Source: Apoda limacodes
Taxonomy: Eukaryota; Arthropoda; Insecta; Lepidoptera; Limacodidae
Length of the DNA stretch: 64,000 bases
Assembly: GCA_946406115.1 (NCBI GenBank)
Contig: OX291553.1
Span: forward strand, 7,011,001-7,075,000
Direction: 5' to 3'
Every line of letters starts with the position of its first letter. Positions within the stretch are counted from its first letter, which is position 1. Both the position numbers and the translations under genes were made by a program. Under the pieces are notes generated by a model that saw only the letters and a list, made by a program, of their open reading frames with translations, was not told where the DNA came from and made no database searches. Below are positions 32,534 to 43,559 of this stretch, piece after piece.

Positions 32534-33986
32534 TTTTAATCATAAATGTACATACGTACAGTCTGTAAAGTGTAAATGTAAAGCAGTAGTGTAGTTAACT
32601 AATATTCATCACGAAACTAGATGACTTTGACTGGCTTTAGTTATTCCCTAGTTTCTGGTGGGACATGTATTTTACTAGGAAAAGTCGTTGAGACGCAAGT
32701 TAGACTTCTTTATATTTTTTTATCGAATTCCAAAGTCCGAATAGCTTGATACTGTTTTATCAATTTATACCCAATAAGGTCCCAGTGTAAGTTCCCACTG
32801 CCAGTTATGATAGGCTTACTGTCTGCGTAGCCTCACTTTTTAGGCACGATTTTGTCATTCACTGCTTGTTGTATGCTTGCTTGCAGTTAGCATAAAAACA
32901 AACGCAGCTATGTCCACATATACCGCATTTGGGTAGTGGAAAGCAACTGTCACGCAGCCTGTGCAGTGTTGCTAATGCTTCGGCAATTACCGTGTTCTAC
33001 GGCTTTCAAGCCAAATAATTACAAAATGGTCTAAGGCTGCAACACTGGGACCATAGCAAATTCTACAGCTCTTCGCAAATCCTACACCATTTAGTTCTAC
33101 GGCTTTTACCAAAAACATTTGAGATTTATATCGGAAATAATAATTAATAAAATAAACTTATAAATTGTTGGCAAACAATGAATAATGCCTAAAAACAAAA
33201 AAAAAAACAGCAAACTTTTAAAGTACTTCCTCCTTGGGATAGTAACACGGACTGTCTTTGATTTCAGTCTTTATAAACAAGGCTTTTTTATCGAACGAAC
33301 ACGGCTGCCTAAAAAATTGCGCTGGCAACACTGAGCCTGAGCGGCCACATGTCATTGCTCATGCGTACTGCACGACACGCAAAGACATAATTTTCTTTTT
33401 AAAATGATGGTCTAGGCAGTAAATTTTGTTCATATCATTCGGTATACTAATTGAATTATCTTCTGGAAACTCTTTTGCAGCAACAAACAAAGTTCTTTTA
33501 AATGTATGGATGTAGCCTTCTTATAAAAGCGTATGATACAGTCACCATCTTATTCATGACTTGGCATTTTCTCAATGAAAAAACGTGCTATCAGAATGCT
33601 AAACTTCAAAGAAATGTCCCTGTATTTATAGCTTGCATGTCGTTATGTTAATAGAAGTAAGATACAAAAAACGTCTGGCTTCATTTACAGCTTGCATGTA
33701 ACCAAATGAAGCTGTCGGGGACAGTAAGTCTTAGAGTACGGCAATCCATTAATCCATACAAGAATCAACAAAAGCCCCGACTATATGCTATTTAATTTTA
33801 AAACCATCTTGACCCTGAATATACCCGTGACCTCTGTCACCTGAGGCATGCGGCTCTCACCTCACGCGCCGATTATTGCTTGAAATACGTGACCTTTCGT
33901 CATATTTTGCGTCAAAGATGTTAAACCGCAAAGTTTCTAAACTAACGACCTGTCGATCAAATTGTTAAAAATTATTATCTTTATTA
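32534..33986. other. Spacer, no gene supported
   Basis: GCAGTGTTGC at about 32967 and GCAACACTGG at 33041 form a short inverted pair. Nothing coding. Confidence 0.45.
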
Positions 33987-34332
33987 AAAGAATTAGGGTT
34001 GCCAGTATGGCCGCACGTCCCATATTAATAGAAAAGACGTTTTTTCATTTGAAAAATCTTACAAAAACCGTTTTTGCTACGATCTTAAGAACCAGAAAGG
34101 GTAAAGATGAAGTAACATACAGTAAGTACTCGGAAGATTTATTTATCTTCTAAAGTCTTAATTAGTTTCATAGATGGCTCGGCCGTTGTAGGGGCTAACA
34201 TATAATTTGTTTATAACATAATTTGTTTTAAAGTGATAACTTTTGTATTATTTACTGCGCGAAAATCTCGTATTAACACAAAATTGCCTCAAAACAAAAT
34301 AAAAAAAATTTTGCTGGCAACCCTAATTAATA
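33987..34332. mobile_element. MITE-like element, 15-bp perfect terminal repeats
   Basis: AATTAGGGTTGCCAG at 33991-34005 is the exact reverse complement of 34314-34328. If the element proper starts AGGGTTGCCAG, the flanking AATT on each side could be a 4-bp target duplication, though AATT is palindromic and so weak evidence. About 330 bp, AT-rich, no transposase. The 63-codon frame inside is not conserved-looking. Confidence 0.55.
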
Positions 34333-35440
34333 AGTTTCAGGTCGAAATATTTTGCAATTACTCTTTTATATTTAAGGTAAATCCTTCTTTTCTTTTATAC
34401 CACTAAGTCAGTGTAAGTCTCATACAAAGATGTAACGACAGCCTATTTTCACGAGTTCGTATTGAAATGTTTAATGCAAATCAGACTAGGTTTAGAAGGA
34501 AGAAACGGCTTTGCTTTTTGTATGGAAACGTGCAGTTTCCTGGCCACCTTAATTCAGGTTTCTAAAGAGCTCCATTAACCAAGTGATGAAGTGTACGTGG
34601 ACTATGATCCTGTAAACACCATAACAGTATACAGTACATAACATTGTTCGGAGGCTCAGCGTCAGTCACATAAGAGGCGTAGGCCAAGCGTGGACGTGGG
34701 TATTACTGAAAGTACCTAGTGTTGGTCGAGTCATTGTAGTGCATCATCCACGAGGGTAGCAAACCTTATATTGTATTTCTTTGTGTCTGATTCAAGTAAA
34801 GAGGCAACATCGTTACATGACAAAGAAAACGCTGTCGCTGTATTGTTTTTATATTTTTAAGTTAATTGATAAAATAAAATGGTCACTGTATAAAATGTCC
34901 GCGTATTTTATTATGAATTGGATCCAGTACCCTTTGTGTGTAATGTTAAAATTAAAATAAAATAATATTCATAAAAGTATAAAGAGACAATAAGGAAAAA
35001 AGGTGTTTGTATAATTTTGATTGTTCGTTTGTTGTCTCTATTATGTGCGCATTAAATCGTATACTAACGAAAATAACGTTCTATATGCGGCATATCGCGG
35101 CTCTTCTGGTTTGCAGTCAAAGTCTTAGTGGGATATGCTCGGGATCTGTAGATAGCGCTGTTAAAGATTTATCAAAATAGTAATCAACCATCTTTGTTTA
35201 CATTCGATATAAGCATACAATCAATACAATGCGATGTAATAATATCTTGCTATGCCAAGGTCAAAAGTTGAACGCACAGCACCTTTCACCAAAAGACTTT
35301 ACAGTCTTGACGCAGACGTTATAATACAAGACTAGTATAGATCCGCGACTCCACTCGCGTAGAATTCGTAACATAATTTTGATTTCAGCATTTACTGTTA
35401 AAAACATTACATTAAAACCTTTTTTTTATTTGCAAAGCTA
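34333..35440. other. Spacer, no gene supported
   Basis: GATCCGCGACTCCACTCGCG (35341-35360) resembles the minus-strand tail of lepidopteran short elements (CCGCGACTTCGTCCGCG). Otherwise nothing recognised. Confidence 0.45.
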
Positions 35441-35753
35441 AGGGTGTGTTCGGTTTCGGATGCAGAATTATTATTTTCGTTTTTTTTATCACCGTTTGCT
35501 TGGCCTATATTTACAAACTGTCAAGTTTTGCCACCAAGAAATAAAACTTTAGACCCATTACTGGAGGTGGGGTTTTGGTGTTAAAATTATTTATGGTAGA
35601 GTGTGTTATATAGTAGTATGTGTACGTCAACCGTTCGTTTTGCAACCTATGATTTTGTAAGTTACGTTTGTTACTCGAACGAGCAAAACTGGCATTACCA
35701 AAAATGTGCAAAGTAGCAAACGTTGAAAAACTAATCCCAAAACGAACACACTT
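35441..35753. mobile_element. MITE-like element, GTGTGTTCG ends
   Basis: Left AGGGTGTGTTCGGTTTCGGA and right ATCCCAAAACGAACACACTTT are imperfect terminal inverted repeats (about 16 of 20 matching). 313 bp, AT-rich, no transposase. No clear target-site duplication. The 66-codon minus frame inside is a shadow. Confidence 0.6.
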
Positions 35754-35837
35754 TAAACAACGACTACTCTATTGATGTGAAAAAGACACAAGTCAAATAA
35801 AAAGCAAGCAATAACTAATGATGAATAATGGTTTGCG

Positions 35838-36030
35838 TCGAGTTAGACCCGGAGTCCCTCAAGTAATTTCTCATTGACCTCTTCTACTCTTGATCTACAT
35901 AAACGACTTTCCAACCAACATAAGTTTTCCTATAATTTTATTAACAGGTTATAGTACAATTTTTTGTAACCTAAGGAGCAAAAAAAAACTGTAGAAAATG
36001 ACATAAATCGCAGTTTTAAATTAATTACAG
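35838..36030 (+). mobile_element. LINE RT fragment (palm), second lineage
   Basis: Plus-strand translation gives RPGVPQVISH, a stop, then PLLLLIYINDFPTNISFP and a degraded catalytic box (TGYSTIFCN where ADDTT is expected). GVPQ...IYINDF is the conserved RT block 4. About 190 bp remains. Confidence 0.7.
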
Positions 36031-36087
36031 AATGTGTATAATTATATTATCTTTTAAATGCTTTTAAAAAGAAAAAAACTTTATCTT

Positions 36088-36305
36088 AATCCATACTAAT
36101 ATATAAAGCTGAAGAGTTTGTTTGTTTTAACGCTTTTATCTTAGAAACTATTGGTCCGATTTGAAAAATTCTTTCAGTTTTAGATAGCCCAGTTATAGAG
36201 GAAAGCTATAGGCTATATATCATTACGCTAAGATCAATGTGAGCGGAGCACCAATGAAGAATTTTTCAAAATCGGGAGTTTTTTTTCCCTTTCAGATCTT
36301 CCGCT
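36088..36305 (+). repeat. Short interspersed repeat, TCCATACTAATAT start
   Basis: ATCCATACTAATATATAAAG, GAAACTATTGGTCCGATTTG and TAGAGGAAAGCTATAGGCTA are phrases of a common lepidopteran short element related to the AGCTAG-tail group. Its far end is not clear. Confidence 0.6.
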
Positions 36306-36684
36306 CCGTGCGCTGCGTAAACGGTTAAATCATATACGACAGAATTATTCCTCTTTAAAAGTTCTTTAAAAAACTCTGCGACGGCATATTTTAAGGTTGA
36401 CTCCCTTAATTATGCTAACCAAATTTGTTCTAAAATAATGCATTATTTGTGAAGGTGTTTATATAAACATGATATTCATCCTTATCCAAATGAATACGTT
36501 ATTCATCACAAGTCTTTAATTTAAAACAAAATTTCCCTTTACATCATTCATTTAAAATAACATGTCATCAAAATAATGATCAAGTACTGCGCGCGCATTT
36601 ATGATGTGCAAGGCCGGCGGGCAGTCATGAGGGGGAAGAGCGGTGCCTATTATTTAAAATATTTTCACCTTCTAAGTTTTTTTT

Positions 36685-36766
36685 TCTATAATTGAGGAGT
36701 TGCCGTAAGAATCTTACGCCGATAACCAAATTTGGGGCGGGTGAAGCCGCTGGCAAAAGCTAGTTT
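36685..36766 (+). repeat. AGCTAG-tail element, 3' end
   Basis: AATTGAGGAGTTGCCGTAAG, TTACGCCGATAACCAAATTT and GGTGAAGCCGCTGGCAAAAG, CTAGT. It abuts the LINE-A fragment on its right. Confidence 0.8.
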
Positions 36767-36774
36767 TAGAATAA

Positions 36775-37190
36775 GGCGGAATGATGACAATGTCATCTAG
36801 TATCAAATATCTGATGTCGATGGATAACATGTCATTGATGAACAGTAGAAACAGTGTAGGACAGAACAGGGCCTTTAGGTACTTCAGTATTAATATCCAT
36901 GCTAGCGGAGTAACTAGCACTACGGCTCGCATATATGCGTCTGCAGGACAAAAAGCCAGCCATCCTCGCAAGCTAATCTTATAGGAGTCCCTAAGATGGA
37001 AACTTCGAAGAAAGACCCCGGTGCCAGACACAATCGAACGCCTTCGCTGTGTCCAGGTTTCGTGCCAATTGCTCCCCCTTACCCTCTGCTCTCAATGGCT
37101 AGTGCCCATCAGTGTATGGTAGACCAGAAACTCACTAGTCCAGTGCCCATGGCGAAAGACGCTGACCAGATTGTGTTTGTTAAGGTATCT
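36775..37190 (-). mobile_element. LINE-A RT fragment (motif A to palm)
   Basis: The minus-strand reading runs through the region equivalent to HRWALAIESQGE, the motif A block (AKAFDCVW, encoded near 37050-37020), a GWLAFCPADAY block, then CPTLFLLFINDMLSID (36714-37031 frame). The catalytic FADD is degraded (LDDIV). GVPQGSVL has become EVPKGPVL-like through substitutions and frame change. Non-functional internal fragment with neither end. Confidence 0.8.
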
Positions 37191-38381
37191 AAAAAAACCA
37201 GGTATTTATCACACGCTACATCACCTTGGATAGAAGAGGTAACAGAAATTTGCCTAAAATTCGATAGATCTAATCTATCGCCCTTTTTAGGAACCTTTAC
37301 ATAATTATGCTAGCGGGCGAAGGGTTTCAAAGCACTTAGCATTCTGGTATATTCTGTGAATTCTTCCTCGAAGACGGAAAGTACCTAGTGTAATTAGAAA
37401 GTGCGAAGAGGCACGTGAATATAGGATACAACTCAGGAGCACAATAACCACTACCGTCTGGCCCACTTGACTAATAAACGTGTTAAAAATACCCAAACAA
37501 ATGCCCACCAGAGCTCTTTATTACTTTTGTTCAATTTGTTTATAAATCTAAGTTGAAAGAAATGCATGAAAATTATTTTGTGAGTGTGCCCAGCATGTTT
37601 GGATTCAATGTTTTAAATTGATCTGAGTAAGACAAATGTAATTTATCTGCCTTCGTCTATAATTTTTTTACGACTTTATGGTGATTCTGTTTTTATTTTA
37701 TTACATCTTTTCAGTACCCATATTCACAAATCAAGAATTTCTATTTGTTATTGAACAAACTAATAAAGTTTATCGCATAAATTTTTGTCCGGCATGCGGA
37801 ATGAACTAACGCCCCTAAGATATACAGGCGCAAACACCAACAGAGCCACTGAGCAACATAATATATACCCTTTTGCCAATTCTTGACGGACTATATGAAA
37901 CAAGTCAGAATTGGCAAAGGGGACTTCATTTAGAAATAGATTAGCCGGCTGAACCCTTTTATATGAACAATCATTTGTTCTTGTAAAATCTAAAAAAGCT
38001 ATAGTTCAAACTTGTTTAACTACAGCAGCACGCTAATCATATGGAATATATAAATGTAACAGTCTGTTGTAAGTTATTTGTAAACGTCCTTCCCAAGCGG
38101 CCTTTGTTTGATTCAAACCAAGATAGTTGGTAGTAGGGATAAAGAATGCCGTAAAATATGTTATACTGATCGAGAATTTTCGTAACCCCTATTTATTCAG
38201 TGTTTTGGAGACGGAGAAGCAGGGTATAGAAAACCTATTTCATCTAAACAAGGATATCCATGGGAAAATATCCGTGTATAAAATGCTTTCTTGAAATTCT
38301 AATAGGTATTTTTTTAATTTACTGTCTAGAGCTGCGTCACAAAAAGGATTGGGTTCTCTATAAACAGCAACTGCAAAAACA
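37191..38381. other. Spacer with one hairpin
   Basis: CCCTTTTGCCAATTCTTGAC (37868-37887) is largely complementary to 37904-37922 (GTCAGAATTGGCAAAGGG) around a 16-nt loop. No coding or RNA family recognised. Confidence 0.55.
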
Positions 38382-38453
38382 GGGCTCGTCCGGGATTTGA
38401 ACCCGGGGCCTCTCACACCCAAAGCGAGAATCATACCACTAGACCAACGAGCC
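38382..38453 (-). tRNA. tRNA-Pro(TGG)
   Basis: A canonical 72-nt tRNA on the minus strand. Acceptor GGCTCGT pairs fully with ACGAGCC, discriminator C. The anticodon stem CTCGC/GTGAG (one G-T) carries loop TTTGGGT, anticodon TGG, reading proline CCA and probably other CCN codons. The T stem CCGGG/CCCGG is perfect around TTCAAAT. A box TGGTCTAGTGG and B box GGTTCAAATCC are intact. No intron. A run of five T follows two bases after the 3' end, a normal RNA polymerase III terminator. The 64-codon minus frame across it is a read-through artefact. Confidence 0.95.
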
Positions 38454-38891
38454 GGTTGTAATTATCCTAAAATTCTGCGTTTGCTGCCGAACTATGGTAT
38501 AAATAATTTAATCTTTTACACTTGTGTAAACAAATGCTTAGTTTGATAAGTCTCTATAAATAACAAAAAAACGAGTTGTTATACTCAAAAATAACACAAT
38601 GGCTATGGACAGCAACGATCTGGTCAGCCACCACATAATATGGTAACCAAACACAATCTGCTACAACATCCACAGCAGACCTGATAATCATCATGAAAAT
38701 TTCCACGCTGCACTTTTATATTAAAACTAGAGGCGGTAATAGAAGCCATAACACAAAGGCGAACACCATATTTGATCGAATTCGTTTAACCATTTAGGTA
38801 AATAGCATGCAGACTGACCATAGAGTATAATTATAAACATAGTAAACATTTGTGAACAATTCTATCATACGAAACAATAAGCAGTACTAGG
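38454..38891. other. Spacer
   Basis: Nothing recognised between the tRNA and the tandem array. Confidence 0.45.
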
Positions 38892-39138
38892 GGTTCGATC
38901 GGGTCTGGCAACGGGGTCTCCTGTCGAAGTTGCTATCGTACTAACTGCACAGGGTTCGATCGGGTCTGGCAACGGGGTCTTCTGTCGAAGTGGCTATCGT
39001 ACCATCTGCACGAGGGTTCGATCGGGTCTGGCAACGGGGTCTTCTGTCGAAGTGGCTATCGTACTAACTGCACGAGGGTTCGATGGGGTCTGGCAACGGG
39101 GTCTTCTGTCGAAGTGGCTATCGTACTAACTGCACGAG
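38892..39138 (+). repeat. 62-bp tandem array derived from LINE-A RT
   Basis: Four units start GGTTCGAT at 38892, 38953, 39015 and 39077 (61, 62 and 62 bp apart), and a fifth begins at 39139. Each unit reads TTCGATCGGGTCTGGCAACG then GGGTCTTCTGTCGAAGTGGC. This is the LINE-A sequence coding the RT motif A segment FDRVW and the residues after it (compare 61038-61053). Units 2-4 are nearly identical. 62 is not divisible by 3, so the array destroys the frame. Confidence 0.95.
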
Positions 39139-40118
39139 GGTTTGGGCAAAAAAAAGCTTGCTTTTTGTCCGGCAGCGCATACGAGACGTAGGAGATGGTA
39201 ATTGCTCTGTGCTGTCTCCTACTGTATATCAATGACATGTTGTCAATCAACAACATACATTGCTATGCATGTGACAGTACTAGAGAAACTTATTACACGG
39301 GCTGTGAAAACATCCCTCGTTCCATTGTAAAGGAAAACTGCGGAGAACTTGTATCGAAAATCGATCCCACTCTGTCCGTGTTCACTGACGAGGGACGGAA
39401 TAATTTGGTTCAATTCAACCGTACGAAGACACAAGTCTGCGCGTTCACCGTTAAAATTACCCCATTCACTGAGGTCCACAATTCCAGAACACACAAGATC
39501 CTTGGTGTTAACATCTTCAACGATGTTCAGTTCAAAGATCATTTTCATTCAAGGCAAGCTGAAGTTGGCGTCCAAAAAACTTAGAGTACCCAACAGAACG
39601 AAGCAGTACTTCCGGGCAAAGTTCGCAAGTCCGGCCTCATATGGATTAGTCTTGCTATCTCTAGGCGGGTGCATCCAGAAACCAGCTTGGCCCTTTTGAC
39701 TCGGTTCAATGAAAGGCTAAGAGAATCGTCGACGATCCCAAACTCTAAAGCTGTATCGAACCCTTAAATCTAGAGAGTAAGTTTGCCTCCTTTACACATA
39801 TATCCTTGAACATACATATGTTCTACCTGCCGCTTGTATCATGGGATATGGTCTGAGGAATTGTTTGAGATGATGTTTTCAGCTTCTTTCTACCATTTCA
39901 ACGCTCGCCATCGACAAGGAATTCATCCTCACACCTTAGAACTTGAATCGTCACGTATAGTGCGGTTTCAGAGGAACTTCCTCCCGCGTTGGATTTTTAA
40001 AGAGAGGGCAACGCGCTAGTGATGCCCCAGGTGTTGTATGCATTAATAGGCTGCGGTGAAGGCTTGCCATCAGGCGGACCGTTAGCTTGTTTGCCATTTT
40101 AGTGGTATAAAAAAATCA
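39139..40118 (+). mobile_element. LINE-A copy, palm to 3' end
   Basis: Continues from the array. The frame 39195-39584 encodes YINDMLSINNIHCYACDST, where the catalytic YADD is YACD, then VQFNRTKTQVCAF and HKILGVNIFNDVQFKDH. The GVPQGSVL motif has been lost by a deletion near 39190-39220. The C-terminal part (39830-40000) retains GIHPHTLELESSRIVRFQRN but not the LWNELPAKVF block, which is deleted after LPR. The 3' end CCATCAGGCGGACCGTTAGC, TTTGCCATTTTAGTGGTATA, A-run is present. Dead copy. Confidence 0.9.
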
Positions 40119-41006
40119 GTGTTCATGACTAAATTGAATTGGAAAAATACATTATCATAAGCCAGAATTCAATATTTGCATAGTTACAAATTAATTCGAC
40201 ATAAATTAGTGAAATGAAAGTTGCTTTTAAGTACCTAAAAACTGGTTAAGCTAATAAATGCGTGATAAGAAAAAAGAGAAAAAGCAATTTCTTGATAAAA
40301 TAGGTAGGTACATTAGAATTAAGAATCTTTATTAATTTCAAAGTCGTCGAAAAAACCTTGTGGATAGCATATGTTCTATCTGTAATGAGCACACAATTGT
40401 ATTGTGTAACGCTGAGCGCTACTCAATTTACATTTTTAACCAGGTTAAGTGAAAAATGTGTTTTCCAGCTATTGTTGTATAAATGGTACGTTTACTGCTT
40501 AGATTTGTTTGTCTGCATGTTCTTGTGCAACTTAAGGATGGCTTTCTTTGATGTTAATATTCTGTTCTTCTGCGTGGCCGTACTTTATAGATTTTTTTGA
40601 GTACCTTACTTTAGTAAGCTAACTTTCCTGCCCCCGCTTAGCCCACTCGCTACGGCAAATTTAACACTACTTAAGCTATAAGGTGAAAGCAGGGGACGAT
40701 CTAGTTGAAGGAAACCTACTCAAGACCGTAAAACTTGTCATGAAATTAACGTTATTACTGCACTTTGAATGCTTTTGTGGATAAAATGTTTATCAAGGAA
40801 TCACATTCCAGTTGAAAACAGTTTTAAATTACAATCATATCATATTTTGATTGATTCAATGTTTTGAAAATAGCTAATTAGAATCACAGACTAAAAGAGT
40901 GTGGCCATTTCTAACATTTCTGAAGTTCTAATAGAGGCGTTTAACGTATGATGATGGCCGTACTAACCTAATAAGAGATGTAAGTAACCTTCTTCTAACT
41001 GAAACA
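40119..41006. other. Spacer, nothing recognised
   Basis: The 80-codon hydrophobic, cysteine-rich frame at 40358-40600 has no recognisable domain, and its composition is what T-rich DNA gives by chance. Confidence 0.45.
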
Positions 41007-41078
41007 AGGCTCGTCCGGGATTCCGACCTGAGACCTCTGACAACCAAAGCGAGAATCATACTACAAGACCAACAAGTC
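41007..41078 (-). pseudogene. tRNA-Pro(TGG) pseudogene
   Basis: The third tRNA-Pro-like sequence. The anticodon loop TTTGGTT still gives TGG and the A box is TGGTCTTGTAG. The acceptor arm is mismatched (GACTTGT against ACGAGCC). The B box reads GGTCGGAATCC instead of GGTTCAAATCC, and the anticodon stem has a C-C clash. Only TTT follows. Judged non-functional. Confidence 0.8.
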
Positions 41079-41639
41079 AGATAAAAATATAATAAGGTAA
41101 TGGTATTTTTTTACTGACTACTGTCTACTGTTGTTGGCCGCAGATGGGCTTTACAACTACACGCGGACTAACTTTTGCTGCGGTGCTGCTTGCACTCTGC
41201 TGCGAAAAGTTGGGGTGGTTTGCACAAGGGTGTCCTAAACACGAACCACGGCTTGAGCAACCGGTCTTAAAAGGCAAAGGCAAAGGCGAAGGTGAAGTTT
41301 TTTGTTAATCCAGTTAGTAAATATTTCAAATAACGGTTTCGTTACTCCAAGAGAGCGATAGTAATATACAAAATAATGACGTCATAGGCAAATCCTTAAG
41401 TGTAGCAATTATGACTTAATATTTTAAAAGATAGAAGATCTCTGTATTTTCCATTTCTTTTTTAAAGTACACTAACGAGAACCATACAATCGAAAATATA
41501 TTACTATGGAGGGATTCATTTGGACCCCTCCTCCCCCCTAAATTAAAGATATTGTTTTTAACTCAACGTGCCACTAACCGCACCTGCACTAATAGGATGG
41601 GGAGATGAATGACTTCTTTATACACTGTAGCGAAAACTA
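41079..41639. other. Spacer
   Basis: A short repetitive patch AAAGGCAAAGGCAAAGGCGA at 41271-41290. No gene. Confidence 0.45.
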
Positions 41640-41770
41640 CGATCCTTAAGGAAGTAGGATGAGTACGAGACGGTCCGGAATACCGAGATTGAACAGCTTG
41701 TTAATCAAGCCCTTATGCCAGACTTTGTCTAAAGCCTTCGCTAAATCGAAGAAGAAGACAGCCGTGACCA
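41640..41770 (-). mobile_element. Jockey-type RT fragment (motif A)
   Basis: On the minus strand it encodes FFFDLAKALDKVWHKGLINK and LFNLGIPDRLVLILL. This is the RT motif A (hDhxKAhDxVWH) and following helix of jockey-clade LINEs. It differs clearly from the LINE-A version (AKAFDRVW). No adjacent blocks remain. Confidence 0.75.
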
Positions 41771-42866
41771 CGATAAGGTGCAATCCTTGTCGAAACGTCG
41801 GCACCCAATACAGGTACGTTTCCCTATACGTACTTACGTGCATCGCGTTACGACCCGAGTTACATAATAATAATAATGAGTGAAAAACGCGACAGTTTAA
41901 AATTAAGAAGACTCCTGTGCTGAATGGCTTAAGACCTATTAAGATCTTGGAGGATGTGCTCCGTTATGCGATGCACTTGACTGACCCACGAGCGATTAGC
42001 TCGAAAACCGAATTGTTCGTCAATAAGAATTTCTTTAGACTGGACGCAGTCTTTCAGAGTTACTTGGTGAAAATGTTAGATCAACTGTCTGCAATTTTTC
42101 TGATCCGCAGGGCAATTGTCTAACTCAAACAGTAATCGTTTTCAAGTCCATTACCAGTACCATTGCCGTTTGTGTAGGCAATAGATATACTAATGGACTT
42201 AAAAACCATTACCATTATAGTTAAACATTACTTGCTGAATAGAAGAATAGAACAAAATTATAATTATTGATTTTCAGCGGTAAAGAAGAAAATTGTATAG
42301 AATATAGCACAGTGGTAATGTTCCAAGACATGATTTTCTTATTGTATGTAATACTGTCATGTATATTAAAAACTTTGAACGTAACTGATGTTGACAAATA
42401 AAATGCAATGAGACGTGGTGTGTTCTATAATATGTAACTAGGATTTGATATCTGAATGATACCTTACAATAGCTTTCTGTGATTTTTCATCACAAGGTTA
42501 TTGGGTGTTTGAATTTCCTTCTTTGCTTTTAATTCTAGGCTGATTTGGATTCAGATTTGACGGTTTTGCCGATAACAGAGTTGAGATCTAAATGTGCGCC
42601 ATGTTCTGCAAAAGTTACTACGAATATATTCGCAGGATATTATGTAAAAAGATACATGTTTTTCAATTTGTTTTTGTTTTAAAGCTTGTAAACACCATTT
42701 GTTCGCTGTAGGTATTTGTATATATTTGTATTGAATGGCGCAGGACAGTTTTTTCCAAAACAATAGAGTTTTGTTACTCACTCGCCTCAGGGTAGTTAAA
42801 TATCGTATTTTGCTATTATGAATTAAATACTACATTTCAAGTTTTAATTTATTTGTCTACAAGTCG
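41771..42866. other. Spacer with a short inverted pair
   Basis: TTTCAAGTCCATTA (42141) and TAATGGACTTAAAA (42193) are nearly inverted, inside a CCATTACC-rich patch. The 68-codon frame 41917-42123 shows no known motif. Confidence 0.45.
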
Positions 42867-43040
42867 ATGCCCGCGATTCCGTCTACGTGGACCCGTTTTT
42901 TATATCTGGATCAAAAGTATTTCTTGTGTTAAACCTAGATCCATGTAATCTACTTATCTTATTATTTTATTTTCAATCAGCTTAGTAGTTTTTGCATGAT
43001 GTTTACATAAACAAACAGACGAAATATTCAAAAATCGTTT
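42867..43040 (-). repeat. Short lepidopteran element, minus-strand copy
   Basis: GATGCCCGCGATTCCGTCTA, CGTGGACCCG at the tail side and AATCAGCTTAGTAGTTTTTG, CATGATGTTTACATAAACAAACAGACGAA at the head side (shown in parts) match the CCCGCGACTTCGTCCGCG-type element in reverse. Confidence 0.7.
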
Positions 43041-43559
43041 GTTTGGGTTCGCACACAACCTTGTACAAGACAAAGTTTTATGTTATATATAATAGTACTC
43101 GTGGCTGAGCCAGCAAACTTTGAACTAGACAGCTGACCTGGTAGGCGTTATTTTGTTTTTCCGTTACCTTTCTTTACTTTGGTCAGCTCCTAATTATCGT
43201 ATCGTGATGTTAAATAATGTACAACTTTAAATAATTGGGCTGCAAAAAATTTTTTAAATCCGAGTGGTAGTTTTAGAGACAAGCGCGTTAAAATAAAATA
43301 AAACACCACAAACTATTATAAAAAAACTGGTTTACTAATGAGAACTTGCCTTTTCAAACATTTATGTTTTTAGAGGGATAATAGTTTTAACCCACGTTAA
43401 TGCCGTTAGATTTCTATTAACCTAAATTTAACAACAAAAGGTGACCGAGATGTGTTAATAGCCTACGATTTACTGTTATTGTTAATATTCACTTTTGTAA
43501 TGAAGACTAGAACGGCAGTAATTTTTACGTCTCTCTTATGTGCAAGTTGTGTAAGTTTG
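43041..43559. other. Spacer
   Basis: Nothing recognised. Confidence 0.4.

Noticed and set aside
36996..37304. 102-codon plus-strand frame
   Set aside because: It is antisense to the LINE-A RT segment and shows no independent motif.
38892..39138. Four 62-bp units as a possible CRISPR-like or regulatory array
   Set aside because: There are no unique spacers; the units are contiguous and derive from LINE-A coding sequence.
40358..40600. Cysteine-rich hydrophobic 80-codon frame as a secreted peptide
   Set aside because: No signal-cleavage logic or cysteine spacing of a known family; T-rich DNA yields such frames by chance.
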